A program made the position numbers and the translations under genes. Below, one piece after another: positions 7,420 through 14,027 of a stretch of DNA of 32,219 nucleotides. Origin of the DNA: Angelakisella sp. (GTDB taxonomy: Bacteria; Bacillota; Clostridia; Oscillospirales; Ruminococcaceae); assembly GCA_020025195.1 (NCBI GenBank), contig JAHHSN010000014.1, positions 1 to 32,219 of the forward strand, in the 5' to 3' direction. The notes under the pieces were generated by a model, which saw nothing but the letters and a program-made list of their open reading frames with translations, did no database searches and was not told where the DNA came from. How positions within the stretch are numbered: the stretch's first letter is position 1; each line of letters starts with the position of its first letter.

Positions 7420-8961
7420 TTAGTCATCCAGCTCGCTTTCGGCTTTCAGCACCGCGCCGGAATTGGCATCAATGGTGATCTCATACTTGGTGCCGTCCTT
7501 GGAAAATTCCACCTCATAGCAGCCCTTGCCCTTTTTCATATCAAAGTCGCAGGAGATTCTGCTCATTTCGGCCGGCTTGATCCCCGCATGGGAAAGAGCC
7601 TTTTCGATGGCCTGCTTTGCCGAGAGAGCGGCGTCCCTGGCCTTCTTCTCCAGCGCGTCTTCCCAGTCATCGAAAATATCCTCGATATCGTCGAAGTCGT
7701 CATCGTCATCCATGTCGTCATCGTCGTCGATGTCATCCGGATCTTCCTGATCTTTGTCGCTTTCGAGGATGGAACCGCCGACCGCGGCGATCTCGTACTC
7801 ATACTCCTCGTTTCCGACCCGGAACTCGACCTCAAAGACCCAGTTGCCGTCCTCCAGATCGAGCCGGCAGGTCATGCCTCGAACGTCATCCGGCTTGAGG
7901 CCGGCGTGCTCCAGCGCTTTGGCGATGGCGTCCTTCTCCCCGATAGCATCGGAGGGAGGGGTGGGAACGGTGCCCGCCTTGACGGCCTCCTCCACATTGG
8001 CAAGGCCCTTCTGAATCTTGCCGCTTGCGGCGTCTACCTTGTACTCAAACTCACCCCAGGGGGTGTAGAGCTCTACGCTGTAATGCGCGGGGACCTTATT
8101 AAGCTCTGCTTCCACCTTATAGGTGACGCCTTTCTTCCCGGTAAGACCGGCATGGGCAAGTGCCTTTTCCGCGGCAGCCTTCTTGCCGATGGGAAGCGTC
8201 TTGACATTGGTAACGGTGCAGAGCTGTCTCAGCTCCTCCACCGAGAGCTTGGCGAGGTCCTCAAAGGCGAGTTCAGGGTGCTTGGCGCGGACTTCCTCAA
8301 TGAGGTGCGCACGGCCGACCGAGATATGATTGGCAGAGGCCTGCTCCTCCAGAGCGGATTCGGTGGTAAGCACCTGACTCATCAGAGCGGCGCCGGAGGA
8401 GGTTTTCTGCAGGATCTCATCCATCTCTTTATCCAGATAGAGCTGGAGTTCCGCGGCGCGCTCGGCGTTCTCATCCTCCACCGTTACCAGAAGGGCGGAG
8501 GAAAGGCTTTCAAGGTAGCCGTTCTGCAGGAGGGAGCCTACCACAGCGTTGAGGGCAACGTCCAGATCGGTTCCCTTAAGGTTCATATCACCGAGAATGG
8601 TCTTGGCGTCTTCATTGAGAGCGCGGGTCGCCACGACCTTCTTGTTGCTGTCTACTTCCAGCTGGAGGCTGGGGTTTACGTCAAGAGACACCATAGAAAC
8701 GGCGTCGCCCAGCGCAGCGTTATGGCCGCGGAGGAAGAATCCTCCCGCCAGAACCAGCAGCACGGCGGCTGCCACAGCCAGCGCCGCAAACGGCTTTCTG
8801 GTGGATCTCGTTTTTGCTTCATTCATAGGGATCACATTTCCTTTCTGCAATTTCTGGCAGGAGGTCAGAATTTCTTCCAGTGCGTCGGGAGCGGTATGCT
8901 CAATGGCGTTTCTGATGCGCCGTTCTGTTTTTTCGTCTCTCAGTTCCTCATAGTTACGCAT
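7420..8961 (-). CDS. RsgI-like membrane anti-sigma factor with three PepSY repeats
   Basis: Probable transmembrane anti-sigma factor of 513 residues for the sigma factor encoded immediately upstream. Residues 1-55 are cytosolic and charged, and one membrane segment lies at about 56-76. The segment VSLDVNPSLQLEVDSNKKVV (91-110) matches the RsgI extracytoplasmic core; in characterised RsgI proteins the Asn-Pro bond of this motif is an autoproteolysis site (here N96-P97). Three PepSY-like repeats follow (about 258-318, 340-400, 447-508), each starting with a KALxHAG-type helix and ending in a strand with Asp/Gly turns. Between repeats 2 and 3 is an Asp-rich spacer (402-434) that might bind Ca2+ (inference). 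TAAAATG joins it to the sigma gene, so the pair is co-translated. Ligand and cleaving protease are unknown. Confidence 0.8.
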   Translation of the reverse strand: MRNYEELRDEKTERRIRNAIEHTAPDALEEILTSCQKLQKGNVIPMNEAKTRSTRKPFAALAVAAAVLLVLAGGFFLRGHNAALGDAVSMVSLDVNPSLQLEVDSNKKVVATRALNEDAKTILGDMNLKGTDLDVALNAVVGSLLQNGYLESLSSALLVTVEDENAERAAELQLYLDKEMDEILQKTSSGAALMSQVLTTESALEEQASANHISVGRAHLIEEVRAKHPELAFEDLAKLSVEELRQLCTVTNVKTLPIGKKAAAEKALAHAGLTGKKGVTYKVEAELNKVPAHYSVELYTPWGEFEYKVDAASGKIQKGLANVEEAVKAGTVPTPPSDAIGEKDAIAKALEHAGLKPDDVRGMTCRLDLEDGNWVFEVEFRVGNEEYEYEIAAVGGSILESDKDQEDPDDIDDDDDMDDDDDFDDIEDIFDDWEDALEKKARDAALSAKQAIEKALSHAGIKPAEMSRISCDFDMKKGKGCYEVEFSKDGTKYEITIDANSGAVLKAESELDD

Positions 8962-8962
8962 T

Positions 8963-9526
8963 TTATTCTGCCTCCTCCCAAGCGAGACGGAGCTTTTTAA
9001 TGGCTCGGTTATATTTGGATAGAACAGTAGCTAAGGGCATCTGCATGATTTCCGCGATCTCGCGGTGCTTAAGCCCTGTGACGGAGTGAAGTACAACGAT
9101 CTGCCGCTCCTCGTCTCCGAGGTCCCGGAGAATGTCCCTTAGGGTCAGCCGATCCTCCTCGGTGACAGAAAAGTCCCCGGCGCTTTCGCACCGCAGCTCC
9201 TCCTCCGGAAAGGGGAGCACGTTTTTCTCCCGGCGCAGGCGGTCCATCGCGAGATTTCTCGTAATGACAAGCACCCAGGCCATCGGTTTCCCGGCGGCGC
9301 GGTAGCGCCCCGCGCCCTTCCAGACCTGAATGAAAACGTCCTGCATGACGTCTTCGGCGTCACTCTGACTTTTGAGGATGGAAAGGGCGTAGCCGTATAC
9401 GGCGCTTTGGGTCTCGGTATAGAATCGGGCGAGCGCCTCGAGGTCGCCTTCTGCGATTTGGGAGATGCACTTTTCCAGTACTGCGTCCGCTCCGGAAGCG
9501 GGCGCCGCGGCTGACTTCATGAACAT
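8963..9526 (-). CDS. ECF-type RNA polymerase sigma factor
   Basis: Sigma-70 family factor of 187 residues with region 2 (about 35-100, including DAEDVMQDVFIQVW and MAWVLVITRNLAMDRLRR) and region 4 (about 131-183, with LKHREIAEIMQMPLATVLSK as helix-turn-helix). There is no region 3, typical of ECF factors. The start at 9526 is an ATG six bases after AGGAGG. A GTG 18 nt further upstream is in frame but would place the ribosome binding site inside the gene. One base separates it from the RsgI-like gene, a classic sigma/anti-sigma arrangement. Classical RsgI partners are SigI proteins, whereas this one reads as ECF. The regulon is not visible. Confidence 0.9.
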   Translation of the reverse strand: MFMKSAAAPASGADAVLEKCISQIAEGDLEALARFYTETQSAVYGYALSILKSQSDAEDVMQDVFIQVWKGAGRYRAAGKPMAWVLVITRNLAMDRLRREKNVLPFPEEELRCESAGDFSVTEEDRLTLRDILRDLGDEERQIVVLHSVTGLKHREIAEIMQMPLATVLSKYNRAIKKLRLAWEEAE

Positions 9527-9579
9527 ATGTCTCCTCCTGTTCACCCAATTAACGTTCGGAAAACGTGTTTTATTGCACC

Positions 9580-9607
9580 CACAGAGAATTTTTTTATTTT
9601 CTCTGTG
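9580..9607. repeat. Inverted repeat in the sigma-factor leader
   Basis: CACAGAGAA (9580-9588) and TTCTCTGTG (9599-9607) form a 9-bp stem around a T-rich loop, between the predicted promoter and the sigma gene. It could be an operator or an RNA hairpin in the leader. It is not an obvious terminator of any gene. Confidence 0.45.
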
Positions 9608-9641
9608 CTTAAAGGGATTCTACTCCCCCATTTTACCTCCT

Positions 9642-9670
9642 ATTTTAGCATCTTTCGGGGGAAATGTCTT
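9642..9670 (-). promoter_or_regulatory. Probable promoter of the sigma/anti-sigma operon
   Basis: Minus strand AAGACA (9665-9670), 17-nt spacer, TAAAAT (9642-9647), with an upstream TG-N (GATGCTAAAAT). It looks like a housekeeping promoter with a leader of about 110 nt. No convincing ECF-style GAAC promoter for autoregulation was found. Confidence 0.5.
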
Positions 9671-9752
9671 TGGGTTTCTGCCGTCCTGCCCCTTTTCTCC
9701 CGCTTCTTCCCTATTATTTAGGGGGAGAGACTTTACCAAAAGGAGAATTTTT

Positions 9753-9995
9753 ATGATCCGAATGGAACGTGTGACCCATAGGGAAGAAATTTTGGTCGTG
9801 GGAGAGACGGCGCTTTCCGCCCTTCATGAGGCGCTCTCTTCCTGCCGCACCCTCCTCCCCGGGATAAAAGAGCTTGCGGAGTATTATTGTAAGTCCCCTC
9901 CGGAACGAGCTTCGGGAGAAGATGCGGGTGCTTTCGGAATGGGGGTTTTCATTTTGCCCTTCTCCGCGGTTGAAGACCGCAGCGCCTTGTGGTAA
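9753..9995 (+). CDS. Small protein of unknown function, possibly frameshifted
   Basis: An ATG with a good ribosome binding site (AAAGGAG, 7 nt away) opens an 80-residue frame, beginning MIRMERVTHREE. No family was recognised. The first 48 or so codons have the GC-rich third positions typical of the neighbours. After about 9890 the annotated frame loses this pattern (SPPERASGEDAGAFG), while the +1 frame takes it up and reads as a plausible charged helix (LRNELREKMRVLSEWGF), running to a stop at 10027-10029. A single-base deletion or sequencing error near 9885-9890, or a decaying gene, would explain this. The end also overlaps the ychF promoter. Confidence concerns the existence of a coding start. 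Confidence 0.45.
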   Translation: MIRMERVTHREEILVVGETALSALHEALSSCRTLLPGIKELAEYYCKSPPERASGEDAGAFGMGVFILPFSAVEDRSALW

Positions 9996-9998
9996 AAT
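9970..9998 (+). promoter_or_regulatory. ychF promoter
   Basis: TTGAAG (9970-9975), 17-nt spacer, TAAAAT (9993-9998), with TG two bases too far for an extended -10. It overlaps the end of the small reading frame upstream. Confidence 0.65.
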
Positions 9999-10046
9999 AA
10001 ATCTGTTATCCGCTGAATGTTACACATAAAGGAGATTTTAAGCCTT

Positions 10047-11144
10047 ATGAAACTTGGTATCGTAGGCCTGCCGAACGTCGGCAAGAGCACGATTTTTAAC
10101 GCCCTCACGGGAGGCGGCGCGGAATCCGCGAACTATCCCTTCTGCACCATCGAGCCGAACGTCGGCGTGGTGCCGGTCCCCGACCGCCGTCTGGATCGTC
10201 TCGCCGAGATGTACAGCCCCGATAAAATTACCCCCGCTGTCATTGAGTTTGTGGACATCGCGGGACTGGTGGAGGGCGCTTCTCAGGGCGAGGGGCTCGG
10301 CAACAAGTTCCTTTCCCATATCCGCGAGGTGGACGCCATCGTCCATGTGGTGCGCTGCTTTATGGACGGCGACATCGTCCATGTGAGCGGCTCGGTCGGC
10401 CCGGCCCGGGACATCGAGACCATCAATCTGGAGCTGGTGCTTTCGGATATGGATCTGGTGGAGCGGCGCATCGACCGCTGCAAGAAGGGCGCCAAGAGCG
10501 GCGACAAAAAGCTGCTGGCCGAGGCGGCCCTCTTTGAGCGGCTGCTGGCCCACCTCTCCGAAGGGAAATCCGCCCGGAGCTTCCCGGCGGACGAAATGGA
10601 GGCGGAGCTTATCGCAGACTGTCCGCTTCTTTCCGGCAAACCGGTCATCTACGCGGCGAACCTCAGCGAGGAGGACTTTGCCGGGGATCTCAGCGCCAAT
10701 CCCCGCTACAAGGAGGTCCTTTCCATTGCCGAGGCAGAGGGTGCCAAGGTCGTGCCCATCTGCGGCAAGATCGAGGAGGAGCTTTCCGAGATGGAGCCGG
10801 AGGACCGCAAGATGTTCCTGGAGGAGCTGGGACTGCATGAGTCGGGACTGGATCGTCTGGTCACGGCGGGCTATGAGCTTCTGGGGCTCATCAGCTACCT
10901 CACCGCCGGAAAGCCGGAGGTACGGGCGTGGACCATCACCAAGGGAACCAAGGCGCCGCAGGCCGCCGGCAAGATCCACAGCGACTTTGAGCGGGGCTTC
11001 ATCCGCGCGGAGGTCGTCCCCTATGAGACGCTCATTGAGTGCGGCTCTCTCACCGCCGCCAAGGAAAAAGGCCTGGTGCGAAGCGAGGGCAAGGAATATG
11101 TGATGAAGGACGGCGACGTGGTGCTGTTCCGCTTTAATGTTTAA
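10047..11144 (+). CDS. ychF: Redox-regulated ATPase YchF (OBG family)
   Basis: Ribosome-associated P-loop ATPase of the OBG/TRAFAC class, 365 residues as usual. The start MKLGIVGLPNVGKST gives the standard YchF N-terminus with Walker A at 7-15. Switch II is DIAGLVEGAS (70-79), with Leu where GTPases have Gln/His. The G4 position reads NLSE (205-208) instead of NKxD, the known basis for ATP rather than GTP preference. A TGS domain occupies about the last 85 residues. GGAG lies 12 nt before the ATG, a little long; open frame upstream was excluded because it would add ten non-family residues. Single gene with its own promoter and terminator. Confidence 0.96.
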   Translation: MKLGIVGLPNVGKSTIFNALTGGGAESANYPFCTIEPNVGVVPVPDRRLDRLAEMYSPDKITPAVIEFVDIAGLVEGASQGEGLGNKFLSHIREVDAIVHVVRCFMDGDIVHVSGSVGPARDIETINLELVLSDMDLVERRIDRCKKGAKSGDKKLLAEAALFERLLAHLSEGKSARSFPADEMEAELIADCPLLSGKPVIYAANLSEEDFAGDLSANPRYKEVLSIAEAEGAKVVPICGKIEEELSEMEPEDRKMFLEELGLHESGLDRLVTAGYELLGLISYLTAGKPEVRAWTITKGTKAPQAAGKIHSDFERGFIRAEVVPYETLIECGSLTAAKEKGLVRSEGKEYVMKDGDVVLFRFNV

Positions 11145-11153
11145 GTGATAAAG

Positions 11154-11187
11154 AAAAAACTCCCCCTTTTTTGAGGGGGAGCTTTTT
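11154..11187. terminator. Bidirectional terminator between ychF and the surface protein gene
   Basis: CTCCCCC (11160-11166) pairs with GGGGGAG (11175-11181), with AAAAAA on the left and CTTTTTT on the right. It serves the two converging genes. Confidence 0.85.
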
Positions 11188-11202
11188 TATGTTCGGGAAA
11201 AA

Positions 11203-13212
11203 TTATTTCTTGCGGGAAGCCGCCGCCATGCCGATGACGGAGACGGCAGCGAGAACCACTGCCGCCGCCACAAAGCTGTGGTCGCCGGTCTCAGGGTTCT
11301 GGGTAAGGCCCGTGCCGGTGCCCTCCACGGTGAAGGAAACGGAGCCTTCGCCATCCGGGAAGACGAGGGTGAGGGTGTACCAGCCCTCCGCGAGGGTGCG
11401 GAGGTAGTTCGCCTTGAGGGTGACGGTGCCGTCCTTGGCAACGATGTAGTTCCCCTTGGCGAGGGTGTTATAGTCCACACGGACCTCGGAAAGCTTCTCG
11501 GTGGTGCCCGCGGTAAAGGCAAGGCCCTTATCGCCGGGCTTCCAGGTGGAGGAGCCGACCGGGTTCACGCTGTAATAGTAGCCGCTCCAGCTGCCGCCGG
11601 AGGAAGAACCGCCGCCGGAGGAGGGAACCTTGTGATTTTCACCCGGCTTTACTTCTTTTCCGTTGACCGTAACGGTACCGGTATTGCCTTCCTCGTTGGC
11701 AACGGTGACGCCTGCGGGAGCTTTGATATCCGCTTTGCCTGCCGCTACATGAATGGTATTAATAGCTTTTCCGTTTTGGTCCTTGTTGTCGGTCAGAGTA
11801 AAGGCGGTGTTTTCGATTGCCAGAGAACCGGCATCCTTATTATTAAAAGCGATAAGGCCCTGAATATTGGACCATTGCGACTTGAGCGGCAGCCCGCTGC
11901 CGGAATTTTTAATGCTGATAGCGGATCCCTTAATATCGATGCCGGGATTCTTTGTTCCGTTCTTTGCTTCATCTTTGGAAGTGATAACCGCACAGCCAAC
12001 AGTATCAGCGTTTACTTTGGCATTCTCCAGCTTAACAGCCTGCGCGCTGAGACCGTTGTTGCAGACTGCGGTAAGGTTGACGGTGGAGTTTGTCACCGTA
12101 ATGAGGCCGCCGTTGGTGGCGTTGCCATCGATGTTATTAAAGGACAGTGTAGAATTTTCCTCCACATTCAGCTTGCTTGGGTTCGTTCCAGAGGACATAA
12201 TCATACCACGGCTAAGATTCTGGAGCGTCAGAGTGGAATTGGCTTTAAGGTTCAGTTCAGCACCATTTGCAAGCGTAAACGCCGTACCATTGTGCTTAGC
12301 TTTCCCCTCGATCGTAACGTCGCAGCCGTTTACCGTCATGCTGACGCCTTCGAGAGTCAGCGCTTTTTCGACCCTCAGCACGGGCATCGCTCTCGCATTT
12401 TCATTGCCGTTTGTAAATCCAAGGTTAACCGAATGCCCATCGCCCTTGATGGTAACTGCATTGGGAACGGTTACTGTCTCTGCGGTTTCTTCGTCCACAT
12501 CAGCCAGCAGGATGATCGTATCACCATCCTTTGCCTTCGTCACGGCCTCCAGAAGCGTCGCATACCCCGTTTCGCCGATCTTGCAGACGTCGGTCTTTTC
12601 TACCGGAGGCGTGGGCGTAGGCTCGTCATCTAACTTCTTCACTTCGTCCATATTGACCTTGCAATAGGTCTTAGCGGTCAGAGGGGTTCCTTCAGCAGAG
12701 CGGAGCTCATAGCAGAACCAATGATCGCCAGGTCCCCACTTGTCACCGAGGCTGTGATCGTCGCAGTAAAATTCCTCGCCATCCTTATCATTGATTATCG
12801 CCTTAACGGCGTTGTTATCATCCGCGGCAGCTTGCTGGAGGGAAGTAAGGTCAATACCACTCCAAATATACAGGTTGTCGTAGTCTTTAGCGGCGACTGT
12901 ATAGAGGTTGATGCGCCAGCCAGCCCAGTACGCTTCCTTGCCGGTAGCGCCGCTGGTGCCGGCGCCGGTTCCGCTCATCTGTTTCTTTGCCGTACCGGTT
13001 ACCTTCACTTCAATGTAGCCATCATGCTGGGTGGCAGTTACCGGCTGATCTCCGCAATCACCCTTTACAAAACACTCTGCAGACAGGGGCTTGACTTCCT
13101 CTGTCGGTATCTCTGTCGAAATTCCCGGTGTCGTTACCTCTGCCAGCGCCGTTACCGGCAGCATGGAAAGCGCCAGAACGACTGCCAGCAGAGTTGTCAT
13201 GATTTTTTTCAT
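11203..13212 (-). CDS. Secreted, cell-wall-anchored surface protein with NPETG sorting signal
   Basis: Protein of 669 residues with a signal peptide (1-24, cleavage likely after TALA) and a C-terminal sorting signal: NPETG (639-643), a hydrophobic stretch and SRKK. This is the LPxTG-like form common in Clostridia, so a sortase probably anchors it. The middle (about 215-510) has short repeated strands (ATLLEAVTKAKDGDTIIL, then VTIKGDGHSVNL) of a right-handed beta-helix/pectin-lyase-like fold. A Gly/Ser linker and a domain containing WKPGDKGLAFTAG precede the anchor. No enzyme active site was recognised, so it may be an adhesin or matrix protein. The ATG at 13212 has GAGGAG 7 nt upstream; an earlier TTG would lie in that site. 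Codon third positions at 11700-12500 are more AT-rich than in neighbours, hinting at transfer. Confidence 0.85.
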   Translation of the reverse strand: MKKIMTTLLAVVLALSMLPVTALAEVTTPGISTEIPTEEVKPLSAECFVKGDCGDQPVTATQHDGYIEVKVTGTAKKQMSGTGAGTSGATGKEAYWAGWRINLYTVAAKDYDNLYIWSGIDLTSLQQAAADDNNAVKAIINDKDGEEFYCDDHSLGDKWGPGDHWFCYELRSAEGTPLTAKTYCKVNMDEVKKLDDEPTPTPPVEKTDVCKIGETGYATLLEAVTKAKDGDTIILLADVDEETAETVTVPNAVTIKGDGHSVNLGFTNGNENARAMPVLRVEKALTLEGVSMTVNGCDVTIEGKAKHNGTAFTLANGAELNLKANSTLTLQNLSRGMIMSSGTNPSKLNVEENSTLSFNNIDGNATNGGLITVTNSTVNLTAVCNNGLSAQAVKLENAKVNADTVGCAVITSKDEAKNGTKNPGIDIKGSAISIKNSGSGLPLKSQWSNIQGLIAFNNKDAGSLAIENTAFTLTDNKDQNGKAINTIHVAAGKADIKAPAGVTVANEEGNTGTVTVNGKEVKPGENHKVPSSGGGSSSGGSWSGYYYSVNPVGSSTWKPGDKGLAFTAGTTEKLSEVRVDYNTLAKGNYIVAKDGTVTLKANYLRTLAEGWYTLTLVFPDGEGSVSFTVEGTGTGLTQNPETGDHSFVAAAVVLAAVSVIGMAAASRKK

Positions 13213-13283
13213 ATCGTTTCTCCTCAACTTCCTTAAATTTCCGCAGACCTTTTTCGGTGCGTCCGCGCGCCCACCTCAAATAA

Positions 13284-13314
13284 ACCGGCCGTTTTTTCCT
13301 GCCCTCCGGCCGGT
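13284..13314 (-). other. Leader hairpin upstream of the surface protein gene
   Basis: On the minus-strand transcript ACCGGCCG (13314-13307) pairs with CGGCCGGT (13291-13284) and is followed by TTATTT. A second stem (13261-13266 with 13243-13248) lies closer to the start. The leader is about 150 nt. The short U-run makes attenuation possible but not established. Confidence 0.4.
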
Positions 13315-13344
13315 GATTTGCAAGATAATTTTGGAATAAGGTTC

Positions 13345-13363
13345 AAACTAATAGTAATACTAT
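13345..13363. promoter_or_regulatory. Operator-like site 1 for the XRE regulator
   Basis: AAACTAATAGTA (13345-13356) is an exact copy of 13412-13423, and overlapping ATAGTA-A-TACTAT (13351-13363) is palindromic. It lies just past the -10 of the predicted surface-protein promoter, where a bound repressor would block initiation (inference). Confidence 0.55.
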
Positions 13364-13367
13364 CATA

Positions 13368-13397
13368 AGTATAAACGCATCACTATGTTTAATTCAA
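13368..13397 (-). promoter_or_regulatory. Predicted promoter of the surface protein gene
   Basis: Minus strand TTGAAT (13392-13397), 18-nt spacer, TATACT (13368-13373). Transcription would start near 13361, inside operator-like site 1. Confidence 0.55.
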
Positions 13398-13405
13398 TGG
13401 TAAAC

Positions 13406-13434
13406 TTGGATAAACTAATAGTACTGTTATTAGT
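13406..13434 (+). promoter_or_regulatory. Operator-like site 2 overlapping the XRE gene promoter
   Basis: ACTAATA (13414-13420) and TATTAGT (13428-13434) are inverted around 7 nt, and the left half repeats site 1 exactly (AAACTAATAGTA). It overlaps a possible promoter TTGGAT (13406-13411) with a TATTAG -10 at 13428-13433, and ends 12 nt before the XRE start codon. The layout fits autorepression. Confidence 0.5.
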
Positions 13435-13446
13435 CGAGGTGCCAAA

Positions 13447-13773
13447 ATGTTGGAGAAAAAACCATTAAATGTTTGCATCGGGCAAAGAATCCAACTTGCA
13501 CGGGAACGGGCCGGACTCACACAGGAGCAGCTCGCCGAGCGCATCGACCGCTCCGCGCAGTTTATTTCCACCGTGGAACGCGGCGTTTCCGGGCCCTCTT
13601 TGGAAACCGTCATTCTCCTCTCCGCGGCGCTGGGCGTCTCGTGCGACTATCTGCTTCTGGGGAGCGAGGACCGCCCCGAGCCCTCCCGCATCGCATCGAA
13701 GCTTGCCGCTCTCCCGGCGGATCGTCTGGCGGCGATGGACCGTCTGATCGACGTTCTGCTGGAGCTTTTTTGA
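13447..13773 (+). CDS. XRE-family HTH transcriptional regulator
   Basis: Small DNA-binding protein of 108 residues. A Cro/C1-type helix-turn-helix spans about 10-65 (IGQRIQLARERAGLTQEQLA, then SAQFISTVERGVSGPSLETV). The C-terminal 40 residues are short and probably form a dimerisation helix; no protease, metal or ligand domain is visible. GAGGT lies 6 nt before the ATG. It is divergent from the surface protein gene, with repeated operator-like sites in the 234-bp gap, so control of that gene and of itself is likely (inference). A terminator follows at once, so it is monocistronic. Confidence 0.88.
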   Translation: MLEKKPLNVCIGQRIQLARERAGLTQEQLAERIDRSAQFISTVERGVSGPSLETVILLSAALGVSCDYLLLGSEDRPEPSRIASKLAALPADRLAAMDRLIDVLLELF

Positions 13774-13813
13774 ATCGGCACCCCGTTTTGGTGTTTCTCT
13801 ATAAAGATTTTTT

Positions 13814-13845
13814 AGGAACAGCTTTTGCCGTTCCTTTTTTATTTT
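13814..13845 (+). terminator. Terminator of the XRE gene
   Basis: AGGAAC (13814-13819) pairs with GTTCCT (13830-13835), with a small inner GC-TTTT-GC stem. TTTTTATTTT follows. Confidence 0.75.
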
Positions 13846-13878
13846 AAGCGCTTTTTGGGATTCTTTCTGGCTAAATCG

Positions 13879-13908
13879 TTGACTTTCGCCCCCTTTATTG
13901 GTTATAAT
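13879..13908 (+). promoter_or_regulatory. Strong promoter of the amidase gene
   Basis: TTGACT (13879-13884), 18-nt spacer, TATAAT (13903-13908). Near-consensus. Confidence 0.8.
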
Positions 13909-13914
13909 TATAGC

Positions 13915-14027
13915 TAATATCATGGGGTTGCTGTCTGCCCGGATGGCGCCCCCTGGACGTGAAATCCTCACAAATCCGCGCTTCTCACTTTGTGGAGCAG
14001 TAACAAACGAAAGGAAGATTATCATCC
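13915..14027 (+). other. Leader of about 110 nt before the amidase gene, no known riboswitch recognised
   Basis: The leader from the predicted transcription start to the ATG contains a stem, CACAAA pairing with TTTGTG (13968-13973 with 13990-13995), and GC-rich segments before it. No terminator-type U-run lies inside it. I could not match it to a named riboswitch class. Confidence 0.35.

Noticed and set aside
7224..7427. N-terminal extension of peptidase T
   Set aside because: It would cross the pepT promoter and the upstream terminator, and residues are unlike PepT.
7680..7740. Short tandem repeat of TCATCG-type units
   Set aside because: It is simply the DNA encoding the Asp-rich spacer of the RsgI-like protein.
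9527..9544. GTG start for the sigma factor
   Set aside because: The AGGAGG ribosome binding site lies inside this extension, so the ATG at 9526 is preferred.
13330..13440. Possible CRISPR or attachment site from the repeated AAACTAATAGTA
   Set aside because: Only two copies, no spacer array, no integrase or tRNA nearby; operators explain it better.
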